This document shows positions 24,601 to 35,822 of a stretch of DNA of 64,000 nucleotides, in pieces. The translations under genes and the position numbers were made by a program. The stretch's first letter is position 1. Each line of letters begins with the position of its first letter. The notes under the pieces are model-generated. The model searched no databases, was not told where the DNA came from, and worked only from the letters and a program-made list of their open reading frames with translations. Origin of the DNA: Gyrodactylus bullatarudis (taxonomy: Eukaryota > Platyhelminthes > Monogenea > Gyrodactylidea > Gyrodactylidae); NCBI GenBank assembly GCA_012064415.1, contig SSNU01000247.1, positions 421,202 to 485,201 on the forward strand, written 5' to 3'.

Positions 24601-27239
24601 CCCCACAACATGCCCAAGGAGGAATTAACTCAAAGGATTAATGATGCTTGGTTCCGGAGATCTTGGCGGTATTGGAATTTTTTCGAAGGTAATTTAAACC
24701 TTTTCCTGTAGTCTTGATTTGTAGAATTTTCAAAAAATCTATCCACATGATCAAAACATGATCCCATCTTGCCTCAAGAATTTAATTCTATCAGGTTAAC
24801 TTTCTATTCAAACATCAATTCCAATGCCAAGGTACTTCTTTGCTAGAATTTTTTCTTGATTTCATAAAAGACCTGACTTAATACAGTAGATATCGTCCAA
24901 ATATTTTTTCTATTTCACGTTCATTTTTAGATTTTATCGAAAGAGGATAAATCTACTCAGAATAAAATTTTAAAAGCTTAATAAAATTTTCTCTCTTTCA
25001 GAGCGTGTAAAGGGTTTAATTTTCACTGACCCGCCGTTTATCGGAAATCTTAGCCAATTATCAGTTGGTTATGGCCTATTGAATCTAACCACTACCGATT
25101 CAAAGCGTAGCCAGGAAGAAACAAATGTTCTCAATCGGGTAAGGAATTGGTTCAAGCATAACTCCCGTCAATATATTGTCGCTCATGCTCCGATTGGGAC
25201 TCATTTGGACACTAACGAGTACGAGAATCAAGTTAAAGATATCCCTGTTTATTCTTCAGGTAAATCTTTTGAATATTTCTATTTGGAATTAACTCAAACT
25301 AATGAACTTTTAATGGTTATATAAAAAAGAAAGTAATGCTAGTTGGTATGAAGACGAGAATTAACTTTTTTCATATTATGTATTAAATATTCACGTATAC
25401 TTACATATACGTCCGAAATTCCCATAGAGTTATTCATCATTGTCAGTATAAAAAAAGAATTTTTTTAATTAGAGAAATATATATTTCGCCAGGTCTTATC
25501 AATCTCTAATCCTGGTTCAATTAAATGATTATAAATATTAGTTCAATGAAATTTATGTTAATGAAATTGTAAAATTCTTGAAACACTTCCAATTGATGAA
25601 AAACCAAAAAACTTCTCTATTATTAGATGTAGAAAAGAAAAATTAAAAATCAATTGGGCCAAGGCAACTGCAAATCATGTAAATGGTTCTTTTGGATGCA
25701 TAAGTTAGGATCTTCGTTCATGATTAGAAACTTCTCCCGGATTTTTAGGTCTATAAGTTTGTCGTTTGGGCATTTGAATAAAATTTTGAAATTTTCTTCA
25801 CTTGCTTCACAACCACATTGCTCTAGGTGCTTTTTAATTGAGGAATTCTTTCTGTTGAGGTGTTCTTTTATCCTAACAGCTAGACGTCTTTGGGTTCTTC
25901 CTATGTATTTGGCTCCGCATGTAGCTTGGAAACTATAGATGAGATTTGATTGCTCAGATGGTTCTAGTTTATCTTTAAGCTGGAATTTGAATAGACTTGT
26001 GGTTTTGAATACAACCTTCAATTGTATATCATTATAATTTTCATTTACAAGTTTGGTCAATTTCCTTCTTAAATCATGACTAAAGCCATCTCCTTTGAAC
26101 GATAATTTGACATAGATCCGGATGGTTTCATCATTTTGTTCCTCTTGAATATCTTCTTGGTTGTTTGCTTCATCTTCTAAAGCCTTTTCTATATATTTGC
26201 GAACAAAATTTTGAGGATATCCGTTTTCTCTGAGTCTTTCTTTTATCTCATCAATTTCTTTTAGGAATTCTTCCTCGCTCACAATTCTCTTGGTCCTCTT
26301 GATTAAGCCAATAATTAAACCTGTTTTGTAACTTTTTGGACAGAAACTTGAAAAATGTAGATATTTTCCAGTGTCTGACTTCTTAATCCTCATATTTATA
26401 ATCATTTAATTGAACCAGGATTAGAGATTGATAAGACCTGGCGAAATATATATTTCTCTAATTAAAAAATTCTTTTTTCATATTCTCCATCATTACAGAG
26501 AATTAAAATTGTGTATAAAAGTTAAAATCTCATCATGTCTCTTTACTACAGGGTATCCATTGAAAAAATCTAATTGAAGATGCAGAATTCACAAATTTTA
26601 ATCTGAATGAATTGTAGTAAAGTTTCATTGAAACTAGGCTTGACGAAACATAAAGTGAGAATAGTAAATTTCAAAATAAAATTTATTGAAGAGTTTTGGT
26701 GTTTTTATCAGCTTACATAATATTTCCATTCATGACTCTTATATTCTTTAACTTATACAATTTCTTTGTAAATTGTAAATTATTATTTTTCATTCAAACT
26801 TTAACCTTTATCCAAATAAAATTGATCAAATCCATTGTCAGATCAGCTAATTTTAGTGAAACTGATAGATTAGATTTCTTAATTCCTCTATTCTATTCAT
26901 CAACTTTATTATGTTATGAGTTCCCCCACAAAACCTCTCTATTAGACTCAACATCTTGGAGATTTTTCACTTTTACTTCTAGCATTCCCACTTTGACTTT
27001 TGTTAATTCCAGTCTCAATGGAATTTGTACTATGATTCAACCAGATATATCTACTTAATACAGGTCTCTTTAATAATAAATTATTAAAGAATTATCATTC
27101 ACAATGTTTAGTCTTGATTAAAATTAATTTTAAATAATATTTAACCTCCTACACAGGAACCTGTGAACACGAAGTTGTTGCTCCAAATGTGATTGATAAC
27201 GTTTTTGAATTTTTCTACCAAAAGATGTACTCATCGTGA
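21695..27239 (+). CDS. ARB2A (FAM172A)-type alpha/beta-hydrolase-fold protein
   Basis: Eight exons: 21695-21928, 21954-22475, 22534-22697, 22753-22826, 22887-22961, 24521-24688, 25002-25259, 27157-27239 (525 codons). Diagnostic segments follow the Arb2 domain order. GPILMLIQSGSISPVGIW with a downstream LGFGIILINTNEI corresponds to the family's LIHGSG..GQW and GYGVIVLNPNEN. KKLFIWAHQLSS sits where the family has VFFVAHSYGG. RNWFKHNSRQYIVAH and VYSSGTCEHEV correspond to the family's NWVSSSEPLDT and VSAGTDRHELT; FEFF closes the domain. In vertebrates the protein is nuclear and linked to Ago2 and alternative splicing; in yeast Arb2 supports heterochromatic silencing. The nucleophile-elbow Ser is not conserved here. 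Intron 1 is 25 nt. Intron 5 contains a TTAA MITE and intron 7 a Penelope-like remnant. A spliced 5' UTR from about 21640 (GTAAGT) is possible. Confidence 0.85.
23053..23121 (-). repeat. Dispersed repeat R5, copy 1
   Basis: Read on the minus strand, this segment contains AAGCCAGAAGACAACATAGT followed by AGGTAGCAAGCGAACAACGT. Close matches occur at 39511-39580 and (second half only) 52251-52287, both on the plus strand. It lies in ARB2A intron 5. The parent element is unknown. Confidence 0.6.
23581..23942 (+). mobile_element. TTAA-flanked MITE, copy B (complete)
   Basis: A 362-bp unit starting TTAACCCTTTCATGAGG and ending CTCGAAAGGGTTAA, so the ends are inverted repeats (TTAACCCTTTC-x-GAG) and TTAA forms both outer borders. 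There is no ORF. TTAA target duplication with CCC-starting termini is the hallmark of piggyBac-type transposition, so this is probably a non-autonomous piggyBac-like MITE. It lies in ARB2A intron 5. Confidence 0.8.
25451..26478 (-). mobile_element. Penelope-like retroelement remnant with inverted terminal repeats
   Basis: A ~1.03-kb unit in ARB2A intron 7. Its ends, 25451-25538 and 26392-26478, are inverted repeats matching over ~87 bp with one length difference in a poly-T run. They include AATATATATTTCGCCAGGTC and its complement. The interior carries one minus-strand ORF of GIY-YIG type. Penelope-like elements are known to carry terminal repeats in tandem or inverted arrangement and to be 5'-truncated, which fits. 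The reverse-transcriptase core is missing. No clear target-site duplication was found by eye. Confidence 0.85.
25650..26405 (-). CDS. GIY-YIG endonuclease portion of a Penelope-like element
   Basis: A 251-codon open ORF. The first ~75 residues (KYLHFSSFCPKSYKTGLIIG, then RENGYPQNFVRKYI) match the linker that follows the RT thumb in Penelope-like proteins. The last ~100 residues are a GIY-YIG nuclease: LIYSFQATCGAKYIGRTQRR, VRIKEHL, then IREKFLIMNEDPNL. That supplies the Tyr pair, the Arg of the R..R/H helix and the late catalytic Glu. The ATG lies inside the right inverted repeat, and no stop or frameshift breaks the frame. The RT domain that should precede it is absent, so this is either a truncated copy or a GIY-YIG-only derivative. 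Nicking activity is family knowledge, not shown here. Confidence 0.85.
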   Translation of the reverse strand: MIINMRIKKSDTGKYLHFSSFCPKSYKTGLIIGLIKRTKRIVSEEEFLKEIDEIKERLRENGYPQNFVRKYIEKALEDEANNQEDIQEEQNDETIRIYVKLSFKGDGFSHDLRRKLTKLVNENYNDIQLKVVFKTTSLFKFQLKDKLEPSEQSNLIYSFQATCGAKYIGRTQRRLAVRIKEHLNRKNSSIKKHLEQCGCEASEENFKILFKCPNDKLIDLKIREKFLIMNEDPNLCIQKNHLHDLQLPWPN

Positions 27240-28082
27240 TTACCCCTGCTTTCTTTTCATCCAGCCACATCTTTTTTGTCATATTTAACTTATATATACT
27301 AAATTATTAATTGTAATTGAAATATCTAAAAGTATTATTATCCAAACAAACGAGCATATCTATTCAAAGTGAGGCACAATAAAAACTTTTCTATCCAGGC
27401 CAAGTACTTATGATGCTTAAGAGATTTTTTCCGTAAAACATTATGAAAAATGCAATGTAAAAAATGTTGTTTGAATGCTATTCATTACTATTATTATAAT
27501 CAAGTGTTCTTTTATCCTAAGACGTGATCTCTCGGATCATAAATGTTGAACAAGTTGTTGAGTAATGTATCTTTATAAACTTCTTTTTTATCATTATAAT
27601 TTATATGAATGCACAATGTTATAAAATAATATATGAATCAAGTTAATATATATGTATTGAATGGTTAATTTCTTTTTATTTATACAATTGTAACTTTATT
27701 CAAATTAAAATCTCGTCTTTTCATATCTACTAGCAAGTAACAACAAGTAAAGTAAATCAAGTTATGTGTGCGTAACTCATTAGGAATAAGCACTGCTTAT
27801 TAAGCACGCTCAAATGATCACTCAATGAGAATAAATTTTCCAGTCATTATAGCAGTAATTGAGCGATACTGATTGTCCTTTTTATGACGAAATATACCAC
27901 CACCTCTCCTCTTCCGAGAGTAAATGACTGTACATCTATTGTCATTTGTATTATACTGCTCTTATGACATGGAATGTAGTTTAGCTAACCAAAACTTTTA
28001 TTCTATCCCCAAAAAAAATGGGAGAAATGGATGGATTATCAAATTAATTAGAAAAGATTTTTCTTTCCCTTTGCCAGTTTTA

Positions 28083-28310
28083 TCACACACACACACACAC
28101 AAATACTGGGGAATGAGTCAGAATCTCATTTATTCCTTCACACATTTTTTTGAATTGGGCATTGAGCAACTAAATTGTACTTGATTGCATCACTGCATCA
28201 TAGAAGGGCATCTCGATAATTCCTGTCTCTCATTCCTCAAAGTGTAATTGCAAACTTTAAATTGGTATGGCCATCTGGATGGTTATTTTTTTCAGACTCT
28301 CTCTCTCTCT
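28083..28310. repeat. Short (CA)n and (CT)n microsatellites
   Basis: About nine CA units near 28083-28100 and about six to seven CT units near 28298-28310, separated by unique AT-rich sequence. Confidence 0.8.
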
Positions 28311-29985
28311 TAAATCAAAATTCACCTTGCCCTAGTGAGGATTGAAGTCACTCTCATCATTCCAGAAGGATTAGACTCAATTTTATCAGCCAATTTTGAC
28401 ATTTTTCCAGTAGACTCTAGGAAAATTTTATTTTAAAATTACCGATTGAATGATTTAGTTCAACTCACTGCAAACTACTTGTGGTGGGGAAGCTGATCGA
28501 CCATTTAGGGGAAGTACAAGTCGTCACAAGGTTTCCTCACTTGAATCTGTAAAAACATGACGTATTATTCCACATGAGAATCACAAATCTTCTATTAGTC
28601 ATATTTATACCTAGACCTAATAGAAACTCCATGTACATTGAACAGGTAGTCATAGATACGTAAATTGTATGAAATTGTATTTTTCATCAAGTATCATGAT
28701 AATCTGTATGATTACTAACACTGTGTGCGAGCAAAATTTTCTACTCACCCGACATTTCTACTGTGGTTTGACATGCTGATTTTTTTTGAATATAAAAGTA
28801 AAATGCGATCACAACCTTGATCCAAAGTTTAGGATCATATTCCTCCTTAAAATGATATATATACACGTATATGATCTGCTACTCCTACATATTAATGAAT
28901 AGAGTCTATTTGAGTTGAAGAAAAGTTTAAAAGGGTTATGACAACTTTTCTATTCATCAATTAGCACCATATATATTTCACTTAAGGACTATGTAACTTA
29001 AAACCCTGATTTCATAAAGAATCAACGTTTGATGAATTCTTACTAAAAGGATAAATCTATTGACCAAAGATTTGCCAACTTTTCAACCGCCCCTATTATG
29101 ACTATGATAAAGCAATTTATTTTTCCTTGTACTCAGAACGGAAGGGATTGAGTGGTTAAAATAAGCATTTTAGTACTTTATTATTATAAAAATAAAATAA
29201 TCTTGACCCCGGCATTTTTGATATCTTCATGTCTGCTAGGTTAATCGTTAATGAACAAATGTAAGAACACAGTTCCTTTTCATCTTTTAAATTTCTATCA
29301 ACTCGATTGTAATCATTTCTGTACATGATCATATGCTTAAAAAGTACAATAACTCTCTATCCTCTTTTTTGATAATTTGTCTGATATAGAATCATCTAGA
29401 TACTATGATTCTTATTTACATTTCGGAAATGATACATGTTTTTTTCTTCATTACATTATTTACAACAATAAATCATTCACTCATATTTTTCACTTCGAAA
29501 TTCATATCATCTAAAACCATTCATAATTATAATTGATGGAACTCTACGCATGTGTGTATGATACCCAGCCTGTTCTGAATTAAAATCTGACAATATCTTG
29601 GCGTACACTTGAGAAATTCATTTCATTCTCTACTGACCAATTGCAATTAAGCATACTCTCTTGCATTATTATAATTGTACTTATACATCCGACAGTCTAT
29701 TAATCAAAAATAAACTCTATGATTCATTCTTGAAGAAAGTTCAGCATTGTTGAATCAGCACTATAGTCAAGAGAATATTTCTGTTGATGATATATATTTA
29801 TACAAGAGGTTAATTCAAAGAAATAACCCAAAAATGGAGAGTTATTCCAAAAACTAAGCCCATCTGATTTTCATATTAGAGAACCGCTCTTCGTCTAAAG
29901 ATGTTTAGCCAAATACACGAATACTTTCAAAATTGAAAGCCAAAATTTCTGTAAGAGAAGGTAGATTATTTGCATCTTTTGAAAT

Positions 29986-30640
29986 TAAAGCTAATTGAAA
30001 TGAAGTTCGGAATCTATGATTTTTACAGAAATCTCAATTTTTTCATCAAGAATTCGAATTTGTTAAAGATTTTCTGGAATCCTACTCATGTTGCCCACTT
30101 TTACCCTTTTAAGAAAAAAATTCTGAAAAAAATTATTTTTTATGAAAAATATGGTCATTTTTCAAATTTCAGTTTCGCGCCGAAATCTCATTTTTTCGAA
30201 CTTTGAGCTGAAAATCTTTGTTGATTTGAAAGTGGGAGGCTGATCGAAATAATCTTTTTTTATGATCAAGATTAGACAAGAAAATCAATTCAACTGAATC
30301 TGATCTTATGCATAATCACATTATCGTTTGGGAGTTGAAATTCGATTTTTCGATCAGTTTCACTACTTGAAAATCAATGAAATTTCAAAAATTCAAAATC
30401 TCTCAAAAATGGGGAAACTTTCGATAATTTGACGGTGCTATTCAGCTTTATCATCTAATCTTGATCATAAAAAAATTATTTCGATCAGCCTCCCACTTTC
30501 AAATCAACAAAGATTTTCAGCTCAAAGTTCGAAAAAATGGGATTTCGGCGCCAAATTGAAATTTTTTTCAGATCTTTTTTCTTCAAATGGTAAAAGTGGG
30601 CAACATGAAAAGGATTTCAACAAATTCGAATTCTTGATGA
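29986..30640. mobile_element. Long-inverted-repeat foldback element F1
   Basis: The left arm (about 30042-30276) and right arm (about 30454-30640) are reverse complements: for example TGGGAGGCTGATCGAAATAA near 30235 against its complement near 30480. CAAATCAACAAAGATTTTCA near 30500 pairs with the left-arm region near 30210. The right arm lacks about 45 bp present in the left. The outer left end, TAAAGCTAATTGAAATGAAG, is shared with other family members. No ORF is present. A single-armed relative is at 37407-37720. Confidence 0.85.
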
Positions 30641-32070
30641 CAAATTAGCCTCACGGGCCCATTCCATGAAGAATATCGAAGTTTTTCTACCTTATTGACA
30701 AAATACCAAGAGTTGTAAAATAAATTAGCTTTACGATCAAATATATTAGAGAAACTGTATCTTTTCCCTCTTTTTACTTCTTTACTAGACAATAACTCTA
30801 CTGGCATTATTTCTCAGACAAAATACAGATACTGTCTAATGATATAGTCCCATGATTCTACAGAGGAAAATTGAAAAAATTAATTTTAATATCATCAAGA
30901 AAGTTGTAGTAGAATTGAAAAAAACTTGGGTAATCTAGATACTTCCATATCAAAACTTTATCCCTGGAAATCAACTCCACTAGGTTGAAATAACCATGAC
31001 TCACAAGAAACTCTTCTACATATTGTGTACAGTGTATAAGGGAGGTGGACAATAATAGTGTTACATACACGATTATAGGGATTAATTTATTAGTACTTTT
31101 TATCTAGGGAGATTATTCCTGAGAGAAAATATATAGACTTGGATTTCTGTTCTGCAGAATTATTATCGCTGCAACAGACGTTAGGCTCTATCTTTCCCTA
31201 GAAATTTCAACAACCTCCCCCCTCCCCTCATTATTATAATGGAAGCGTGGACAATATTCCTTCTAAAATAGAGGATTAGAATCTTAAAAATCCATTTCAT
31301 TCATACCACAGGAATAAAAGATTACCCAAATTGGTGAACTTAGTCTTGGAGATTAGGTAAAAACAATACCAACACTACAAGAATTCTATCACTCTTTTCA
31401 GTTATACATTTTGAAATTCTTCAGATTTCTCTTTTATCTTTTGAATACACCTTGACCAACACGTTGCGATAGGAAAAATCAACCTTAGGATCATGGCTTG
31501 ACAAGGGAATCCTATTACTATTTTGATAGGCTCATCGTTGTTTAATAATTTCATTCATTATCAACCAGGAAAATAATCAAGGAACATTTAGAATACTTTT
31601 GATATTAAATTATATCTGTTGCAGCTAATTCATACTTGAGTAAAATTTAGCAGGAATTCGTATACTAAAACGGCATAGGGGCCAAGCGTATGCTTAATAA
31701 TTTCAGTGTCAATTAGCATAGCAATCTCTGCTAATTCGTACTGAAAAGATTAAGATCTTTTATGCAATTAAATCTTAGAGTTTCTGTACTCGATTTGTTC
31801 TCATTATTAATTTATTTTTTCACACCTCATTTAAATAGAGAATTTCTGAATTTTCGAGTTTTTTAAAATGATTTTAAAGATTGAAAATATCTTTGCTTTT
31901 AGAGAAAATATAAAATTCTCTTTTTGAATGAGTTTTGTAAAAAAATATTTGAAAATTATACTGGTAAAAACCTCTGAAATTAGAACAAATTAAATGTAAA
32001 TGAGAAGGAATTAGCAGTTCATGCTTATGAATTAGCTACGGCATATACAATAATTAGATATCTCAGATAT

Positions 32071-32608
32071 AAAGCTAATTGACATGAAGATGAGAATTTA
32101 CTATTTTTACAAAAAACTCGATATTTTTCTTCGGATTCACAGGAAAAGAATATTTTTTTGAATTCTAAAATGTCATACGATCAACATTAGACGAAGAATT
32201 CGAATTTCGTCATAGAGATAGTGAATATCTTACTGTTTCAGAGAAAAAGTTAAACTTCCAGATTTTGGATAATTTGCCTTCGTGATAATAGAAATATTCA
32301 AATGGTTCAATTTCCCACAGTAATGAAGAACTTGAGTGAACTTCTGCAGGCGAATTCGAATTCTTCGTTCAATGATGATCCCGAATATCATCACTTCGAT
32401 TCATCGAAATCGATAAAAATTTTGAGCTAAAAAGTTGAAAAAGTTCGGTTCATTTTCGATATTCAAAAAACGGCCTAATTTTGGTCATATTGAATTTTTT
32501 TCGGAATTTTTTCGAATACCTGCATCTTATTATTTTAGAATTCAAAAGAATTCGGAGAAAAATATCGAGTTTTTTGTAAAACTAGTCAATTCTCATCTTC
32601 ATGTCAAA
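32071..32608. mobile_element. Foldback element F3
   Basis: Begins AAAGCTAATTGACATGAAGA and ends with the complement (TCATCTTCATGTCAA). ACAAAAAACTCGATATTTTT at the left pairs with AAATATCGAGTTTTTTGTAA at the right. The arms have diverged in the interior. No coding capacity. The right end defines the consensus terminus shared with F2, F4, F6 and F7. Confidence 0.75.
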
Positions 32609-33121
32609 TACTTGTGCTACAAACCTTTTTTGCCTTGAACCAAATTATTTTTGCCATGTTCTAGAAGTAACTAAATTGAAATTTGAAATATGTATTACAT
32701 ATGTTGGTCATCATTAAAATTAACCCTGATTAAAGACTCTGACAATGAAATTGAGGGAAGGAAAGTAGTTTTCTCAGAACTTCCTTCACCCCTCTACAAT
32801 CTCTCAGCCTTGCTTCATTTTTATTAAATTAAATCTGATCACATTTTCTGATCATGATTTCAGAAAAAAATTAAAATTTTGAAATCTTTCTCATAAAAAA
32901 ACATAAAATTAGAAACAAAATAATTCTGTCATGATTTCAAATTCCTCGTGCCTACAAAAGTAAATATTAATGTTTGACATTGTAGTTCATGAAAAGTTCA
33001 TATTTTCACATTTTTCTTCCATGAAAAGATGAATAATTCTCATTACATAGTTATCAATAATATTTATCAGACAATATGCTCAAAGAGAACCAGTGAGCTC
33101 TTGAGTAGCGTGAAATTTTTT

Positions 33122-33290
33122 AGGGAAATTTACACTTGCAGTATCATTTCAGTTACAGTGTAATAGACCGATGTTCTTTTACACCTGCAGTATCATTATT
33201 TATTTTATTTTCTTCATTAGTATCAAAAGATGAAATAATTTCAGAAACAGTATAATATACCAATATATCCTTTCACTTTCACTATCAATG
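33122..33290. repeat. Imperfect tandem duplication
   Basis: TTTACACTTGCAGTATCATT and TTTACACCTGCAGTATCATT begin two adjacent diverged units. Each is followed by a CAGTTACAGTGTAATAGACC-like block (the second reads CAGAAACAGTATAATATACC). A third, weaker unit may follow. Confidence 0.6.
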
Positions 33291-33701
33291 ACTATGAAAA
33301 TTTACTGACACAGTTGTTTTTTTCAAAAGATTTTCACCATAGTACTAATATTTTTCCAATCTTAACTTAGGAATATTTCCCAATTTTCTACCCTCATATT
33401 AGTACCAACTTTTGTGAAGATCCCTAGATGCCTACATGAATAAAGATTCTTTAGTATTCAAGGACTCTAGGTTGGAAATTTCGCTCAGATAAAACCTTTT
33501 CCTAAGGGTGATGTCAATACAAGCAAGTTTTTATGAATTTCGTTTTTTTCACGAAAATAAATCCCACTACTACTTTTAAGTAGTGTGTACATTTTTAAAC
33601 AGGAATCCATGGTATTTTCAATTAATTCAAGAAAATATCTAATCTACATGGTTGGCTAGAAAAACTTGATAACTTCCCAAAAGAAAAGTTTATGATTCTA
33701 A

Positions 33702-33840
33702 CCCATAAAGTCCCACTGTGATAGTTCTATCACACATCATTTTAGCAACTCATTATCAAGCCTCAGAAAATACTTCGTTTACCATCTATTCGATAGGAAA
33801 TTTATTAATCTCCTGGAATATGCAAAGATCTCAGCTCTAT
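33702..33840 (+). repeat. Dispersed repeat R4, copy 1
   Basis: Shares TATCACA...ATCATTTTAGCAA, CTCAGAAAATACTT and a following TTCACCA/TTTACCA block with 52066-52185 in Mesh intron 7. About 120 bp are alignable by eye with indels. No ORF and no clear termini. Confidence 0.6.
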
Positions 33841-35822
33841 CATTCGTCAAAATCGTGATATACTTATTCAAAGAGAGTTGATTTTTATCAAAAAATTAGT
33901 TTTTGTTTAAAACGTTTTTTTTGAAAACCTAGGGTCATAGATAAAAAGTAAGATAACCTTTATCGAATAATCATACCTGTAGAATTCAAATACGCAATCA
34001 CCTGAACTCTATCTGCTAAAGCTGCAAATATAGCCTGTTTTTGGCCCAAAAAATGACCCAGTTTTTGATTGCGTTAAAACAACTAAAGATTTGTAATAGG
34101 CGCATTCATAAATCACTAAAATAGACCGAAGATTCAATGCAAATAATGAATAAAATTCTCGGGGACCTTAAGGGCTAAGATTTATTATGTATAGCTTTCA
34201 AAAATTCGAAATAATTGGTTTTTGACTTTCGATACATTTACATGGGAAAATCATTCAATTTATTTACAAAACCCCTGGGACTTTCTAAGAACCTACTGTG
34301 TGTTGTATATCATTAGAACCGCCCTTAAAAGTTCTATCGAATTAGCGTTAGGAAAAAATTTACTAATTTTCTTAAAATATCCCTATTTACCATTATTGAC
34401 TCAGTTTCAAAAATCCAATTCACCGCTTAATTTTCAATGAATTTTTACCACGCAATCACTAAAATCCGGAGTATCTTGACCATTTAATGAATTTTCAAAG
34501 TTTTATCTTCAAAAATAGTAATCTTATCATCAAAAGGGCCTTGGTTATGTCCGTAGGAAATATTTTGAAAAATGGGCAATGCCATAATGGAGAATGACTT
34601 CCACGTCTTAAAAACATGCAAAACATGGTCTGAGCACTAAATTTTATCAGAAGAATAAGTACTCTCGCGAGTTGTTTGGAGAAAAAAAATAGTGAGCACT
34701 GGAATGCTTCTAAAAGCCAATTTTTTTTGAAATTTAAGCTTTGTGAGTAGAATTTCGATTTTTAGACCCTTTTCATTGTTTTAAAAACCAATGAATCTTA
34801 ACTTTTCAAAATGCTCCGAAAACTTAATGTCAATTTTCAGCTTCCTTGTTTAATTTTAATCGTAAAAGACTGGATCAACTCTAGTTTTGAACTGCCAAAG
34901 CCTCTTTTGAGACTAAACTTTTTATTATCAATTGAATTTATTCAATTTCTAATTTAAAGAGTAAAGCATTTCTTGACAAATGATTGAAACTTATTTTTCA
35001 TTGTAAATCTGGATATCAAGTGTTTCTCTCTTCCATCGTTTATTTAGCTCAAATGTAAATGGAATTTGCTGATTCACACTGCTAATTAAATGACGAGCCT
35101 CTCTTCAACTTGAGAGCATTCCTATTTACACTTGAAGACTAATGTTTTGTGACCATTTGTTCTCCCTTTTCAATCTGTTATCACGACTACTGTATTATAA
35201 AAACCGTTGGTTTTCTCTCCTGCCTATATGAATGATCATAGATATTTTTATTTGGACGTCAATCAATTTCGTTTCTTTGGATCGAGATCCAACGATAAGT
35301 GTAATCTACAAGTATTTTTGTTACTTCACGCCAAGTATTTTAAGGAAAATCATAGTGGAATGGATCCCCACTTGAGTTTATATATCGTCTTTTGATACAA
35401 CGAAAAAGGGATACTTGAGTCCCTTTAAATTACTATGAATGATTGACATTCTCTCAATTATCAATTGTGTAATTTATTTGTGAAAATAAATAAATAATTT
35501 TTATCTCTATCATTACTATTAGTTACTTTTGGGATAGAGAGATGAATACAAATAGACTAACCAATCAGAGACCGTCTAGTCACAAATTAATTTTCTTCAC
35601 TTAACTAAACCAATCAGAATTGAGCTGTTAAATTAGTTTTGAAAAAAGTAAGCTAAAATTTTCATTTTCATATGAAACCACTATCGTGATTACATTCTCA
35701 TAGACATAATTCTCAGCATTTTGGCATTGTTATTATTCTTTGTAGCCATCTAAAAATAATAAAAAAACAATACAACATCTTAATTAATCATACGCACAAA
35801 TAAACACACACATGCCGGAATT

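Larger units (their letters stand above)
27240..35822. other. Gene-poor, repeat-rich intergenic region
   Basis: 8.6 kb between the ARB2A stop and the first Mesh exon with no gene I can support. ORFs are short and have AT-noise composition. It holds two foldback elements (29986-30640 and 32071-32608), an imperfect tandem duplication (33122-33290), a dispersed repeat (33702-33840), a (CA)n tract near 28083-28100 and a (CT)n tract near 28298-28310. The Mesh promoter must lie towards the right end. Confidence 0.6.

Noticed and set aside
28083..28310. CRISPR-like or satellite array
   Set aside because: Only short di-nucleotide tracts are present, with no spaced direct repeats.
32435..32638. 67-codon plus-strand ORF
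   Set aside because: Lies within the right arm of foldback F3; no protein resemblance.
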